From Sporomusa sp. KB1 (GTDB lineage Bacteria; Bacillota; Negativicutes; Sporomusales; Sporomusaceae), in assembly GCF_007830295.1 (NCBI RefSeq), contig NZ_VLKC01000002.1:2330670-2394669 (forward strand): a stretch of DNA of 64,000 nucleotides. Reading direction: 5' to 3'. This document shows, one piece after another, positions 8,553 through 16,526 of the stretch (position 1 is its first letter; each line of letters begins with the position of its first letter). The translations under genes and the position numbers were made by a program. The notes beneath the pieces are model-generated. The model worked only from the letters and a program-made list of their open reading frames with translations, made no database searches and was not told the DNA's origin.

Positions 8553-8580
8553 TTAGCAGGAATCTTACTCTATCAACGCG

Positions 8581-8608
8581 AAAAAGCACTCAAAATGAGT
8601 GCTTTTTT
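8581..8608 (+). terminator. terminator of the ctsR-clpC operon
   Basis: AAAAGCACTCA pairs with TGAGTGCTTTT around three bases, followed by T; it lies 28 bases after clpC. Confidence 0.92.
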
Positions 8609-8696
8609 GCGTTGGTCTGGTGGATAATTGTATCGAATGTATTAAAAAATGCTCCTTCTGGCGCTATATTCGTTACTGTATTAAAGGAGAATAATT

Positions 8697-10061
8697 TTGG
8701 CTAAAGTTAAAACCAAGTTTGTTTGCCAGCAATGTGGATCGGAAGCAAGTAAATGGCTGGGACGTTGCCCCGGCTGTGGTGAATGGAATACAATGGTGGA
8801 AGAGGTAGCAGTAAAAAAGTCGGAAATAACACTGACTGGTATGCCTGCGTCAAAGCCAAAGCCGATTAGTATGGTGGGTACCTCTGCTATGCCGCGGTTA
8901 TTAACCGGTGTGGGTGAGTTTGACCGGGTACTTGGCGGGGGAATAGTACCCGGTGCGCTCCTCTTAATCGGTGGTGATCCAGGAATCGGCAAATCAACAT
9001 TGTTGTTACAAGTGGCTACAGGGATAGCCGAAAAGTATGGTTCAGTTATATATATATCTGGTGAGGAATCGGCAGCGCAAATAAAAATTAGAGCTGAGCG
9101 ACTTGGGAAAATAAGCAATAATTTGTTAATTTTTACAGAAAATAATTTAGAGACAATTATTGTGGAGGCATTGCAGCACAAACCGGCGTTAGTTATTATT
9201 GATTCTATTCAGACTATGTATAGTCCAGATATTCCATCAGCTCCAGGAAGTGTGGGGCAAGTGCGGGAAAGCACTGGCAAGCTTATGCGGTTTGCCAAGG
9301 AAAGTGGCATTCCTACAGCCATAATCGGGCATGTTACTAAAGATGGCAACATTGCAGGTCCGCGGCTGCTAGAGCACATGGTCGATGTTGTGCTTTATTT
9401 TGAGGGGGAACGCAGCTACGCTTTCCGCGTGCTGCGAGCGATCAAAAATCGGTTTGGTTCAACAAATGAAAGTGGCATTTTTTCCATGGAAGAACATGGC
9501 TTGGCGGAAGTGACCAATCCTTCTGGACTTTTACTGGCCGAGCGGCCCCAGGGAGCACCTGGTTCGGTGGTGCTGGTATATATGGAAGGTGTTCGGCCGC
9601 TTTTAATTGAAATTCAGGCGTTGGTTAGCACTACTTGTTTTGGTATGCCGCGCCGAATGGCGGCAGGCTTTGATTACAATCGCTTACTATTATTAATGGC
9701 TGTGCTGGAAAAAAGGGTAGGCATTATGCTTGCGAATCAAGACGCATATGTTAATGCAGTGGGCGGCTTTAAAATTGTCGAGCCGGCAGCTGATTTGCCA
9801 GTAGTGCTGGCAATTGCATCCAGCTTTAGAGGTACTGCGGTTGACCCGAGTACTGTAGTTATGGGTGAAGTAGGTCTGACAGGTGAGGTGCGAATGATAG
9901 GCAGGGTGGAAGCCCGAATTGCCGAGGCAGCGGCACTGGGTTTTAAGCGTTTTGTAATTCCTGCGGGAAATTTGTCCAGTCTTAAGCTTGCACGGACAGC
10001 AGGACTTAAGCTTATTGGGGCTGCTAGTGTCAGCGAGGCTATGGAGGCGGTATTCGTATGA
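8697..10061 (+). CDS. radA: DNA repair protein RadA (Sms), branch-migration helicase
   Basis: 454 aa, TTG start after AAAGGAGAATAATT. The N-terminal zinc finger is CQQCGSEASKWLGRCPGCG. The RecA-like core has Walker A GDPGIGKST (about 95-103) and the RadA-specific KNRFGSTNE motif. The C-terminal third is the Lon-protease-like domain that assembles hexamers. RadA drives branch migration during recombination and repair in the cytoplasm. It overlaps disA by four bases (ATGA), which suggests coupled translation, as in Bacillus. Confidence 0.96.
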   Translation: MAKVKTKFVCQQCGSEASKWLGRCPGCGEWNTMVEEVAVKKSEITLTGMPASKPKPISMVGTSAMPRLLTGVGEFDRVLGGGIVPGALLLIGGDPGIGKSTLLLQVATGIAEKYGSVIYISGEESAAQIKIRAERLGKISNNLLIFTENNLETIIVEALQHKPALVIIDSIQTMYSPDIPSAPGSVGQVRESTGKLMRFAKESGIPTAIIGHVTKDGNIAGPRLLEHMVDVVLYFEGERSYAFRVLRAIKNRFGSTNESGIFSMEEHGLAEVTNPSGLLLAERPQGAPGSVVLVYMEGVRPLLIEIQALVSTTCFGMPRRMAAGFDYNRLLLLMAVLEKRVGIMLANQDAYVNAVGGFKIVEPAADLPVVLAIASSFRGTAVDPSTVVMGEVGLTGEVRMIGRVEARIAEAAALGFKRFVIPAGNLSSLKLARTAGLKLIGAASVSEAMEAVFV

Positions 10062-11149
10062 GTAAAAATCGGGAAGAGCGTTCAGAACGGCTATGGGATG
10101 CTCGCTTTGTTAAAACAATAAAAACACTAGCGCCAGGTACAACAATACGGGATGGTTTGGAGAATGTGCTAAGAGCCAAGATGGGGGCGCTGGTGCTAGT
10201 GGGAGATAATCCAACCGTGCTCGAGATTGTCGATGGTGGTTTCGAAATCAACTCAGAATTTACACCGGCCGGTTTCTATGAACTAGCCAAAATGGATGGA
10301 GCTATTGTGCTCTCCAATGACGGTAAAAGAATTCTGTTTGCAAATGCTCAATTAGTACCTGACCCGGGGATACCTACTGCCGAAACCGGTACGCGACACC
10401 GTACCGCGGAACGGGTAGCTAAACAGACTGGCGCACCGGTTGTAGCTATTTCGCAGCGGCGTAACATAATCTCGGTGTATCTTGGTAATCTTCGTTATAC
10501 ACTTAAAGATATACCCGTAATATTAAACCGGGCTAATCAGGCACTGCAGACCTTGGAAAAGTATAAAAAAGTACTTGATAAAGGGTTAACCAACTTAAGT
10601 GCGCTGGAATTTGAAGATTTGGCCACATTATATGATGTGGCCATAATTCTGATTCGGGCTGAACAGGTTAACCGTATTGCCGGGGAGATTGAACGAAATA
10701 TCATTGAACTAGGAATAGAGGGCCGTCTTGTCAGTATGCAGATGGAAGAACTTATTTCGAGTGTGGATGATGTTGCGCTACTGATTAAAGATTATTGCAG
10801 TACGAATGAGCTCAAAGACTGTGAAACTGTCAGGGCGCAAATTGCTGCCTTACCGGAAGAAAGCCTTGAGCCGTTTACCATATGTAGGCTGTTAGGCTAT
10901 GGTGTTAGCCCGACTGCGATGGATATTCCTGTTGTTCCGCGCGGCTATCGGGTGCTTCGCCAGATTTCCCGCTTGCCGCTGTTAGTAGGGGAAAAGCTAG
11001 TGGTTCATTTTAAAACACTTCACCATATCTATAGCGCCAGCCTGGAAGATCTGGATGAAGTCGAGGGTATTGGTGAGGTACGAGCTAGGACAATAAAAGA
11101 CGGCCTAAAGCGGGTGCGGGAGCAAGCCCTTTTAGACCGTCACTTCTAA
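10058..11149 (+). CDS. disA: DNA integrity scanning diadenylate cyclase DisA
   Basis: 363 aa. The N-terminal DAC domain holds the catalytic DGA (residues 80-82) and the RHR motif in GTRHRTAERV (about residues 112-120), which together make cyclic di-AMP from two ATP. A helical linker and a C-terminal helix-hairpin-helix domain (LDEVEGIGEVRARTIKDGL) bind branched DNA. DisA scans the chromosome and links DNA damage, notably at spore formation, to c-di-AMP levels. It is translationally coupled to radA; RadA is a known partner in Bacillus. Confidence 0.96.
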   Translation: MSKNREERSERLWDARFVKTIKTLAPGTTIRDGLENVLRAKMGALVLVGDNPTVLEIVDGGFEINSEFTPAGFYELAKMDGAIVLSNDGKRILFANAQLVPDPGIPTAETGTRHRTAERVAKQTGAPVVAISQRRNIISVYLGNLRYTLKDIPVILNRANQALQTLEKYKKVLDKGLTNLSALEFEDLATLYDVAIILIRAEQVNRIAGEIERNIIELGIEGRLVSMQMEELISSVDDVALLIKDYCSTNELKDCETVRAQIAALPEESLEPFTICRLLGYGVSPTAMDIPVVPRGYRVLRQISRLPLLVGEKLVVHFKTLHHIYSASLEDLDEVEGIGEVRARTIKDGLKRVREQALLDRHF

Positions 11150-11165
11150 ACGCGGCTGATTTCTA

Positions 11166-11260
11166 GCACCCATCTGCTTTGTTGTTCCTGCGGGCGTTCC
11201 CTCCGACTTACTCCCAGTACGACTACGGTCACGTCCTCGTCGCGCCTCGCATCTGGATAC
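11166..11260. repeat. dispersed intergenic repeat, copy A
   Basis: The C/G-rich block that starts ACCCATCTGCTTTGTTGTTC and ends GCATCTGGATA resembles the block at 55131-55226 at both ends, with a more variable middle. It fills most of the gap between disA and the convergent minus-strand gene at 11301. It looks like a small non-coding interspersed repeat (REP/MITE-like). No terminator was recognised here. Confidence 0.5.
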
Positions 11261-11300
11261 TATAAATCAACCTTAGCTTTTGCGTAATTACTGACGGCTG

Positions 11301-11618
11301 TTATTTTTTATACAATTCCAAATTCAAGTCTTCAACGAATCGAGCATAAGCTTGGTTTTCTTCGATCTTTACAATTTTGTAACGCTTATTCTGGTCGCTG
11401 ACAAGCTCATCGCCGATGCTGACAACAACCGGGACATACATAAGAACTTCTTTGGTATCCTCCTCTACTATAATATAGTAGTCATATATTTTTTGCGGGG
11501 TTTGTTCAGGTTTTGGTTGAACCGAGAACATGGTAAGCGGGACATAGTAAACTCCAATGATAACAATGGCGACTAAGGCGAGAAGGCTGGCCAGTTTTGT
11601 TACACTCCTTCTACTCAC
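11301..11618 (-). CDS. small membrane-anchored protein of unknown function, partner of SpoIIP
   Basis: 105 aa, GTG start after AGGAGGTGCTGACTT. It has a basic N-terminus (MSRRSVTK) and one hydrophobic segment (about 8-30), so it is probably a membrane-anchored protein with an extracytoplasmic domain. I do not recognise a family. Its second half, with VSIGDELVSDQNKRYKIVKI, resembles residues near the N-terminus of the upstream SpoIIP gene (GDEYISEDNILYEVTAV), so both may carry the same small beta domain. It follows the SpoIIP gene by 13 bases on the same strand, and its ribosome binding site touches that gene's end. Confidence 0.7.
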   Translation of the reverse strand: MSRRSVTKLASLLALVAIVIIGVYYVPLTMFSVQPKPEQTPQKIYDYYIIVEEDTKEVLMYVPVVVSIGDELVSDQNKRYKIVKIEENQAYARFVEDLNLELYKK

Positions 11619-11631
11619 AAGTCAGCACCTC

Positions 11632-12804
11632 CTACTCTTTGCGCTTTTTGCGTGATCCTAAAAAATTGGCAAACTCGTATTTAAAAAAATGCTTAAGTTT
11701 TTTCTTGGCCTCTTGCCAACTGCCAGTGCTAAGGAACAAAAAAATGACTATGCCACCAACAACAACCAACGCCATCCCCAAGATATCATAACCGGGGGCT
11801 GCGTCAGTTGGTACATAGGAGGCAGCTGCGGTATTACCACTAGGATTGTTGTCATTTATCTCAGTATAAGTCCCAGCTTGGCTGGCCTCAGCTACGCCGC
11901 CACTAGTGCCGCCTGGCCCCAGAAAAGAGGGAACAACATCAGCAAACAGAGAGAGGCTGCGTTCAGCAGCTTCGCGGCTATTGTATTGGGTGCCGACTTC
12001 TATCAATAATGCCCGGGGGCTTAAATCCTGGTTATAATTACCATGGGCGATAAAGATTCCTCGAATAAGGCCGCGATATTTGGCATCAGTGGCGGCCTTG
12101 ATACTTCTAGCATAATCGAGAGTGGTTTTTCGATTTTGATTTTGGCGGCCGACGACAAGCAGCAACTTGCTGACATTTTCACCATTAATAGTAGTACTAT
12201 ATACCCTAAGTGGAGCACTGTCGCGATGCACGTCAAAAATAGCATCAGGCTGGTGCTGTAACAGCTTCATAGCTGTACGGCGGGAACGATGGTACGCATT
12301 GGCATCGTGGGGGTCGTGCAAAGTTTTTGAATGCTCAACCTGATAGCCAAGCTCAGTTAATTTTTTTTCGAAAGCGTCACCAACGACCATAATAGAGCCT
12401 TTACCTGGCTGAGTCGGTGTTCCATCGTTAGGTATATAGGATTCGTCAGTATGGCTGTGGTATATGGCGATTTTAGGCTTAGGTACTTCGGGCACTGGGG
12501 CCTGGACAAAAATGGCATTATCCGGAGCTTGACTCGATAGTTTCTCTACAGAGCGGCACCGGGCCAACGTACCTTCGACTGCAGTAACTTCATAGAGGAT
12601 GTTGTCTTCACTGATGTATTCATCACCTAGGTGAACTTCATGACCTGTCTGCAGCACAATAAAACCTCGATCATCAATTACGGTTACATAGCCGGAAACC
12701 AGCTCATTGCCAGTTAGTGTTTCAGCTCCAGCCGCTATAGCGGGAAGCCCGGTATAGCTAAGTAATACAACTATAATCAGCAAAAGTTTCACAAGATAGT
12801 GCAT
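11632..12804 (-). CDS. spoIIP: Stage II sporulation protein P (SpoIIP)-family peptidoglycan hydrolase
   Basis: 390 aa. A signal sequence or anchor (about 1-25) is followed by a beta-rich segment, then the SpoIIP catalytic domain with AIYHSHTDESYIP (about 113-125), DVHRDSAP (about 190-197) and IEVGTQYNSREAAERS (about 267-282). SpoIIP is an amidase/endopeptidase that thins septal peptidoglycan during engulfment in sporulation. Unlike the classical protein it has a second hydrophobic segment near the C-terminus (about 342-362) followed by a basic tail, with a Gly/Ser/Asn-rich linker before it. A sporulation-specific promoter was not identified with confidence. It forms a two-gene unit with the 105-aa gene. 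Confidence 0.85.
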   Translation of the reverse strand: MHYLVKLLLIIVVLLSYTGLPAIAAGAETLTGNELVSGYVTVIDDRGFIVLQTGHEVHLGDEYISEDNILYEVTAVEGTLARCRSVEKLSSQAPDNAIFVQAPVPEVPKPKIAIYHSHTDESYIPNDGTPTQPGKGSIMVVGDAFEKKLTELGYQVEHSKTLHDPHDANAYHRSRRTAMKLLQHQPDAIFDVHRDSAPLRVYSTTINGENVSKLLLVVGRQNQNRKTTLDYARSIKAATDAKYRGLIRGIFIAHGNYNQDLSPRALLIEVGTQYNSREAAERSLSLFADVVPSFLGPGGTSGGVAEASQAGTYTEINDNNPSGNTAAASYVPTDAAPGYDILGMALVVVGGIVIFLFLSTGSWQEAKKKLKHFFKYEFANFLGSRKKRKE

Positions 12805-12889
12805 ATTTACCCCCCTTTTACCAATATCATTCCCACTGGGAAAATGTTTATCCGATGACCAAGCAGCTCTTAATTCTTGTTTTAATCGT

Positions 12890-12924
12890 AAAAAAAAAAC
12901 ACAGTCTTATAAAAAGACTGTGTT
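12890..12924 (-). terminator. terminator of the 132-aa gene
   Basis: AACACAGTCTT pairs with AAGACTGTGTT; on the minus strand a run of nine T follows. It lies 17 bases after the stop at 12941. Confidence 0.9.
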
Positions 12925-12940
12925 ACTATATAGGTACTGT

Positions 12941-13339
12941 CTAAGATAAATGGAAAACGCCTAACATTTTAACATTACTATGCTCTTGTTGCATTACTTT
13001 ATGTAAGGAAAGTCCAGTAAGATTACATAGTGCAGCAAGATAGAACATGCTGTGGCCTAGTTCCTTGGCAATTACTTCTTGGCATTGTGGACAAGGTTCA
13101 CCAACAAGATGGGAGGACATGTGATCCTTGAGATCACTATAGGAAGCATTTTCAGGCACAGATTGGCGGGCGGCAGCAACCTGGATACAGCCGCACTCGG
13201 TAACTGCTTTCGCAATGGCTCGGTTCACCCGGGCAGACGCTTCCTGATATTTTGTCAGGATATCAAGTACGCTACGGTGTCGTATTAAGTATTCGTCTAC
13301 AGCAGACTGGAAGTCTGAGCAGCATGTATTGTCATACAC
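12941..13339 (-). CDS. conserved Cys-rich protein (MazG-like helical family, often annotated DUF1573)
   Basis: 132 aa, predicted soluble and mostly helical. The N-terminal half has CCSDFQSAVDEYLIRHRSVLDIL and a conserved TECGCIQ. The second half has CPQC followed by ELGHSMFYLAALCNLTGLSL, a pattern like the MazG-type pyrophosphohydrolase helices. I recall similar proteins in Clostridia and Negativicutes under DUF1573, but the function is unknown. GAGGTGA precedes the ATG by 11 bases. It is transcribed alone. Its Cys pairs (CGC, CPQC) could bind a metal; that is a guess. Confidence 0.6.
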   Translation of the reverse strand: MYDNTCCSDFQSAVDEYLIRHRSVLDILTKYQEASARVNRAIAKAVTECGCIQVAAARQSVPENASYSDLKDHMSSHLVGEPCPQCQEVIAKELGHSMFYLAALCNLTGLSLHKVMQQEHSNVKMLGVFHLS

Positions 13340-13467
13340 TCTAGGTTCACCTCACTTTGCTTTTAATTATATAAACTGCTCTCTATAGTTGTCAATGTTG
13401 CTAGAAGAAAAACTAAGTTGTTTATAACACCCAGATAATGGGGTCAGGATACTTATGAGGTAATTTC

Positions 13468-13497
13468 TTGACAAGGTTGAATTATGCATGATACAAT
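13468..13497 (+). promoter_or_regulatory. yacL promoter, distal
   Basis: TTGACA (13468-13473) and TACAAT (13492-13497) with 18 bases between. The rest of the 320-base gap 13340-13660 holds the second promoter and no other feature that I can support. Confidence 0.7.
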
Positions 13498-13505
13498 ACT
13501 AAATT

Positions 13506-13535
13506 TTGACAAAGACTTAAGCTCTATGATATACT
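13506..13535 (+). promoter_or_regulatory. yacL promoter, proximal
   Basis: TTGACA (13506-13511) and TATACT (13530-13535) with 18 bases between, in tandem with the promoter 38 bases upstream. Both point at the gene at 13661 and leave a leader of about 120 bases. Confidence 0.72.
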
Positions 13536-13660
13536 AAATCTGAATACAGTCAGGATGCAGTAACATCTGGGACGTATTTTTTTATTAAAAGTAGGACATA
13601 ATAGAGATGTATTTCCACTTTTTGGGTGAAAACTGATTGAAATGAAAGGAGGTTAAGTCT

Positions 13661-14791
13661 ATGATTGACAAGACGCTTAGAATCATTATTACTATATTAG
13701 CTGCAGTTGGTGGACTTATGATAACTGATAGGATTATGCCGCTTCTGGCCACTGTAATAAGTGAAGAGTTTTTAAGAGTTGGCGTATTTGGCGTTACGAT
13801 GACCACCATTCTTTCCTTTGTTTTTGGCGGTTTCGCTGGAGGAATTGTTGGATTTTTAGTGGCGCCATTTTTGCTGAAACATTTATGGAACTTTACTTAT
13901 TGGCTAGAGTTACGCCTAAACAAGATGCCCGGATATGATGTACTAGCCGGTGTGTTGGGGTTAGCCACTGGACTAATAATTTCTAATTTACTCGGGTCTG
14001 CTTTTTTGCCTATTCCGATCGTTGGCAAGTATATTCCGTTAGTGTTGAGCGTTATTCTTGGCTATTTGGGTGTTAATGTTGCCATTAGAAAACGGGAAGA
14101 GATATTAAATATGTTTTCTAATCTGCCGGCATTGCCCTGGCTTAATCGTGATGGAAAAGAACGCGTAAGGGAGACTAAGGATGCTAGTGTGTGTCAGGCT
14201 AAAATTTTAGATACCAGCGTGATTATTGATGGACGTATTGCTGATATTTGTAAAAGTGGTTTTATTGAAGGCGCGCTCATAATCCCGACATTTGTTCTTG
14301 AAGAATTACAGCATATTGCTGACTCTTCTGATCTGTTGAAACGCAATCGGGGGCGGCGCGGTTTAGATATTTTAAACCGCATGCAAAAAGAATTTGCATT
14401 GAACGTGCAGATTGAAAATCAGGATTTTGAGGATATTGCTGAAGTAGACTCTAAACTTATTAAACTGGGGCAGCTTTTACAAGCCAAGGTAATAACAAAT
14501 GACTATAATCTTAATAAAGTGGCCGAACTTCAGGGCGTGTCAGTTCTTAATATTAATGAATTGTCTAATGCCGTTAAACCAGTAGTACTACCAGGGGAAG
14601 AAATGGTAGTGCATGTTGTAAAGGATGGCAAGGAATTCGGTCAAGGTGTGGCATATCTTGATGACGGCACTATGATCGTGGTTGACGGTGGTAAAAGGCA
14701 TATTGGCGAAACTGTGGGGGTTTTGGTTACATCAGTGCTGCAAACAGCTGCTGGTCGAATGATTTTTGCTAAACCCAAAATTGTGATTTGA
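13661..14791 (+). CDS. yacL: PIN/TRAM-domain membrane nuclease-like protein YacL
   Basis: 376 aa; AAAGGAGG precedes the ATG. Four transmembrane segments occupy about residues 5-27, 45-70, 88-110 and 117-140. A PIN ribonuclease domain follows with acidic residues in ILDTSVIIDGRIAD, EELQHIAD and VITNDYNLNKVAEL (about 185-300). The C-terminal TRAM domain (about 305-365, EEMVVHVVKDGKEFGQGVAYLDDG) should bind RNA. Members lie beside disA/radA and ispD in Firmicutes. The cellular substrate is not established. Confidence 0.9.
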   Translation: MIDKTLRIIITILAAVGGLMITDRIMPLLATVISEEFLRVGVFGVTMTTILSFVFGGFAGGIVGFLVAPFLLKHLWNFTYWLELRLNKMPGYDVLAGVLGLATGLIISNLLGSAFLPIPIVGKYIPLVLSVILGYLGVNVAIRKREEILNMFSNLPALPWLNRDGKERVRETKDASVCQAKILDTSVIIDGRIADICKSGFIEGALIIPTFVLEELQHIADSSDLLKRNRGRRGLDILNRMQKEFALNVQIENQDFEDIAEVDSKLIKLGQLLQAKVITNDYNLNKVAELQGVSVLNINELSNAVKPVVLPGEEMVVHVVKDGKEFGQGVAYLDDGTMIVVDGGKRHIGETVGVLVTSVLQTAAGRMIFAKPKIVI

Positions 14792-14795
14792 TTTC

Positions 14796-14829
14796 AGGCC
14801 TTCAAGCCCTTTGGGCTTGGGGGCTTTTT
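14796..14829 (+). terminator. terminator after yacL
   Basis: CAAGCCC pairs with GGGCTTG around TTT, and GGGGCTTTTT follows. It lies before the ispDF ribosome binding site, so ispDF may need read-through or its own promoter. Confidence 0.7.
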
Positions 14830-14855
14830 AGCATATTTTGATGGGAGGAAAGCAT

Positions 14856-16031
14856 ATGGTATGTGTTATTATTGCCGCGGCCGGACAGGGAAAGCGAATG
14901 GGGAGTGCGATTAATAAGGTGTTATTGCCACTTGCCGGTAAGTCCGTGTTGGCACATACAGTGCAAGCGGTCTGTCAGGCAGAGGGGGTGACAAGTATTG
15001 TCATAACAACCGCTGCTGAGGAGATGGAAATGACTAGTGAGCTACTCGCCAGTCTTAAGCTAGCTGTTTCCTGGCAAGTTGTTCCTGGTGGCAGTGAACG
15101 ACAATACTCGATTGCTAACGCGCTAAAGGTGGTTGCACCTACGGCTAAGATTGTGGTAGTGCATGACGGAGCTCGCCCGCTGGCGCAGACGAGTCTGTTT
15201 AATCAGGTTATTGCCGTTGCCCGTGAAGAGCGTGCCGCTATTGCTGGCGTACCAGTTAAAGACACAATTAAGATAGCCGATCCTTCTGGCTGGGTAACAG
15301 GCACACCAGATCGTCATACCTTGTGGTCGGTGCAGACACCGCAAGCATTTGAGCGGGAACTGCTGCTAACGGCTTACAAGCAAGCAATGCAGGAGGGCTA
15401 TCTGGGGACAGATGACGCAGCCTTGGTGGAACGACTGGGAATCAAGGTAAAAGTTGTTCCCGGCAATTACCAAAATATAAAGATTACTACTCCCGAAGAT
15501 TTGCAGTTTGCTGAAACGGTACTTGGAGAACGACAGGAGGCAAGGAGTATGATTCGTGCTGGTATTGGTTATGATGTACATCGTTTAGTTCCTGAACGTA
15601 AGCTAATTCTTGGCGGAGTAGACATCCCCTATACGCTGGGTCTTGATGGTCATTCTGACGCCGATGTGCTGCTACATGCTATTAAAGATGCGCTGTTGGG
15701 TGCAGCGGCATTAGGTGATATTGGCCGCCACTTTCCTGATACTGATGGACGGTATAAAGGAATCTCCAGTTTGAAGCTATTAGCCGATGTACGTCAAATA
15801 TTGAGTAAAAATGGCTATTGTGTCAATAATATTGATGCGACTATTGTAGCACAGAAGCCGAAACTGGCGACTTATATCCCAAAAATGAATAGCAATATTG
15901 CCGACGCATTAGGTATTGCCATTAACCAAATAAATGTTAAAGCCACTACTACTGAAGGGTTAGGGTTCACCGGACAAGGCGAGGGTATGGCGGCTTATGC
16001 GACGGCCACCATCACAACGGCACAAGTTTAA
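14856..16031 (+). CDS. ispDF: Bifunctional IspDF: MEP cytidylyltransferase / MECDP synthase
   Basis: 391 aa from the ATG at 14856, because GGGAGGA ends 7 bases before it; upstream starts in this frame lie inside that site. Residues 1-231 are IspD: nucleotide-binding [21 protein letters not shown] and [11 protein letters not shown]. Residues 232-391 are Isp[25 protein letters not shown] (metal His/Asp) and [16 protein letters not shown]. Together they catalyse the third and fifth steps of the MEP isoprenoid route in the cytoplasm. The frame is continuous, yet AGGAGG lies 8 bases before an ATG at 15549 that would give a complete 160-aa IspF. Confidence 0.96.
   Translation: MVCVIIAAAGQGKRMGSAINKVLLPLAGKSVLAHTVQAVCQAEGVTSIVITTAAEEMEMTSELLASLKLAVSWQVVPGGSERQYSIANALKVVAPTAKIVVVHDGARPLAQTSLFNQVIAVAREERAAIAGVPVKDTIKIADPSGWVTGTPDRHTLWSVQTPQAFERELLLTAYKQAMQEGYLGTDDAALVERLGIKVKVVPGNYQNIKITTPEDLQFAETVLGERQEARSMIRAGIGYDVHRLVPERKLILGGVDIPYTLGLDGHSDADVLLHAIKDALLGAAALGDIGRHFPDTDGRYKGISSLKLLADVRQILSKNGYCVNNIDATIVAQKPKLATYIPKMNSNIADALGIAINQINVKATTTEGLGFTGQGEGMAAYATATITTAQV
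15535..15551 (+). promoter_or_regulatory. internal ribosome binding site and start for the IspF part
   Basis: AGGAGG (15535-15540), eight bases, then ATG (15549) in the ispDF frame, exactly at the IspF domain boundary. It could give free IspF in addition to the fusion. Confidence 0.6.
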
Positions 16032-16113
16032 TAGCTTGAAATAACCTGCATAAAAGCCTGTCAGCGAGACATATTATGAATAATTGATACTGACGCTAGT
16101 TGGAGGCGAAATT

Positions 16114-16395
16114 ATGCAGAAAGTAATGCGAAGATTAGTAGTTTCATTACTACTGTCAATACTAATTATGCTCTACCCCTCGTCGGTGCTGGCAACTGAT
16201 TTTAGTTTCAATATTGCTATTGTCCGGCAGGAGGGAGCCACGAGTGGTGAACTATGGCTTAACAATACATTAGTGTGGCGCCTGGCACTTTTGTCAGATG
16301 GGGCAAAACCAGTATCAGACAATGGTAATGGGGCTAATACAACGTTAGTTATTCCTGATATTGTGAATGGTATGTTTGTAGTCCAAGTTGAATGA
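16114..16395 (+). CDS. small secreted protein of unknown function
   Basis: 93 aa from the ATG that follows TTGGAGGCGAAATT; an earlier in-frame start at 16084 lacks a ribosome binding site. Residues 1-27 form a clear signal peptide (basic MQKVMRR, hydrophobic core, cleavage likely after VLA). The mature part of about 65 residues is polar and beta-like (NIAIVRQEGATSGELWLNN, NTTLVIPDIVNG). I do not recognise a family. It sits between ispDF and gltX and has its own terminator. Confidence 0.65.
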   Translation: MQKVMRRLVVSLLLSILIMLYPSSVLATDFSFNIAIVRQEGATSGELWLNNTLVWRLALLSDGAKPVSDNGNGANTTLVIPDIVNGMFVVQVE

Positions 16396-16402
16396 CAAAC
16401 AT

Positions 16403-16438
16403 AAGAGTGCTGCTAATAAATTTAGTAGCACTCTTTTT
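16403..16438 (+). terminator. terminator after the small secreted protein gene
   Basis: AAGAGTGCTGCTA pairs with TAGTAGCACTCTT (one G-T pair), then TTTAT. Confidence 0.9.
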
Positions 16439-16441
16439 ATT

Positions 16442-16470
16442 TTGCAAGCTGACGTAGAATCTGCTAAAAT
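16442..16470 (+). promoter_or_regulatory. gltX promoter
   Basis: TTGCAA (16442-16447), 17 bases, TAAAAT (16465-16470), right after the preceding terminator and 56 bases before the gltX start. Confidence 0.65.
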
Positions 16471-16526
16471 ATACAATGATTGACACTACTACTGCTACTT
16501 CAAGTACATGGAAGGGGTACATATAA

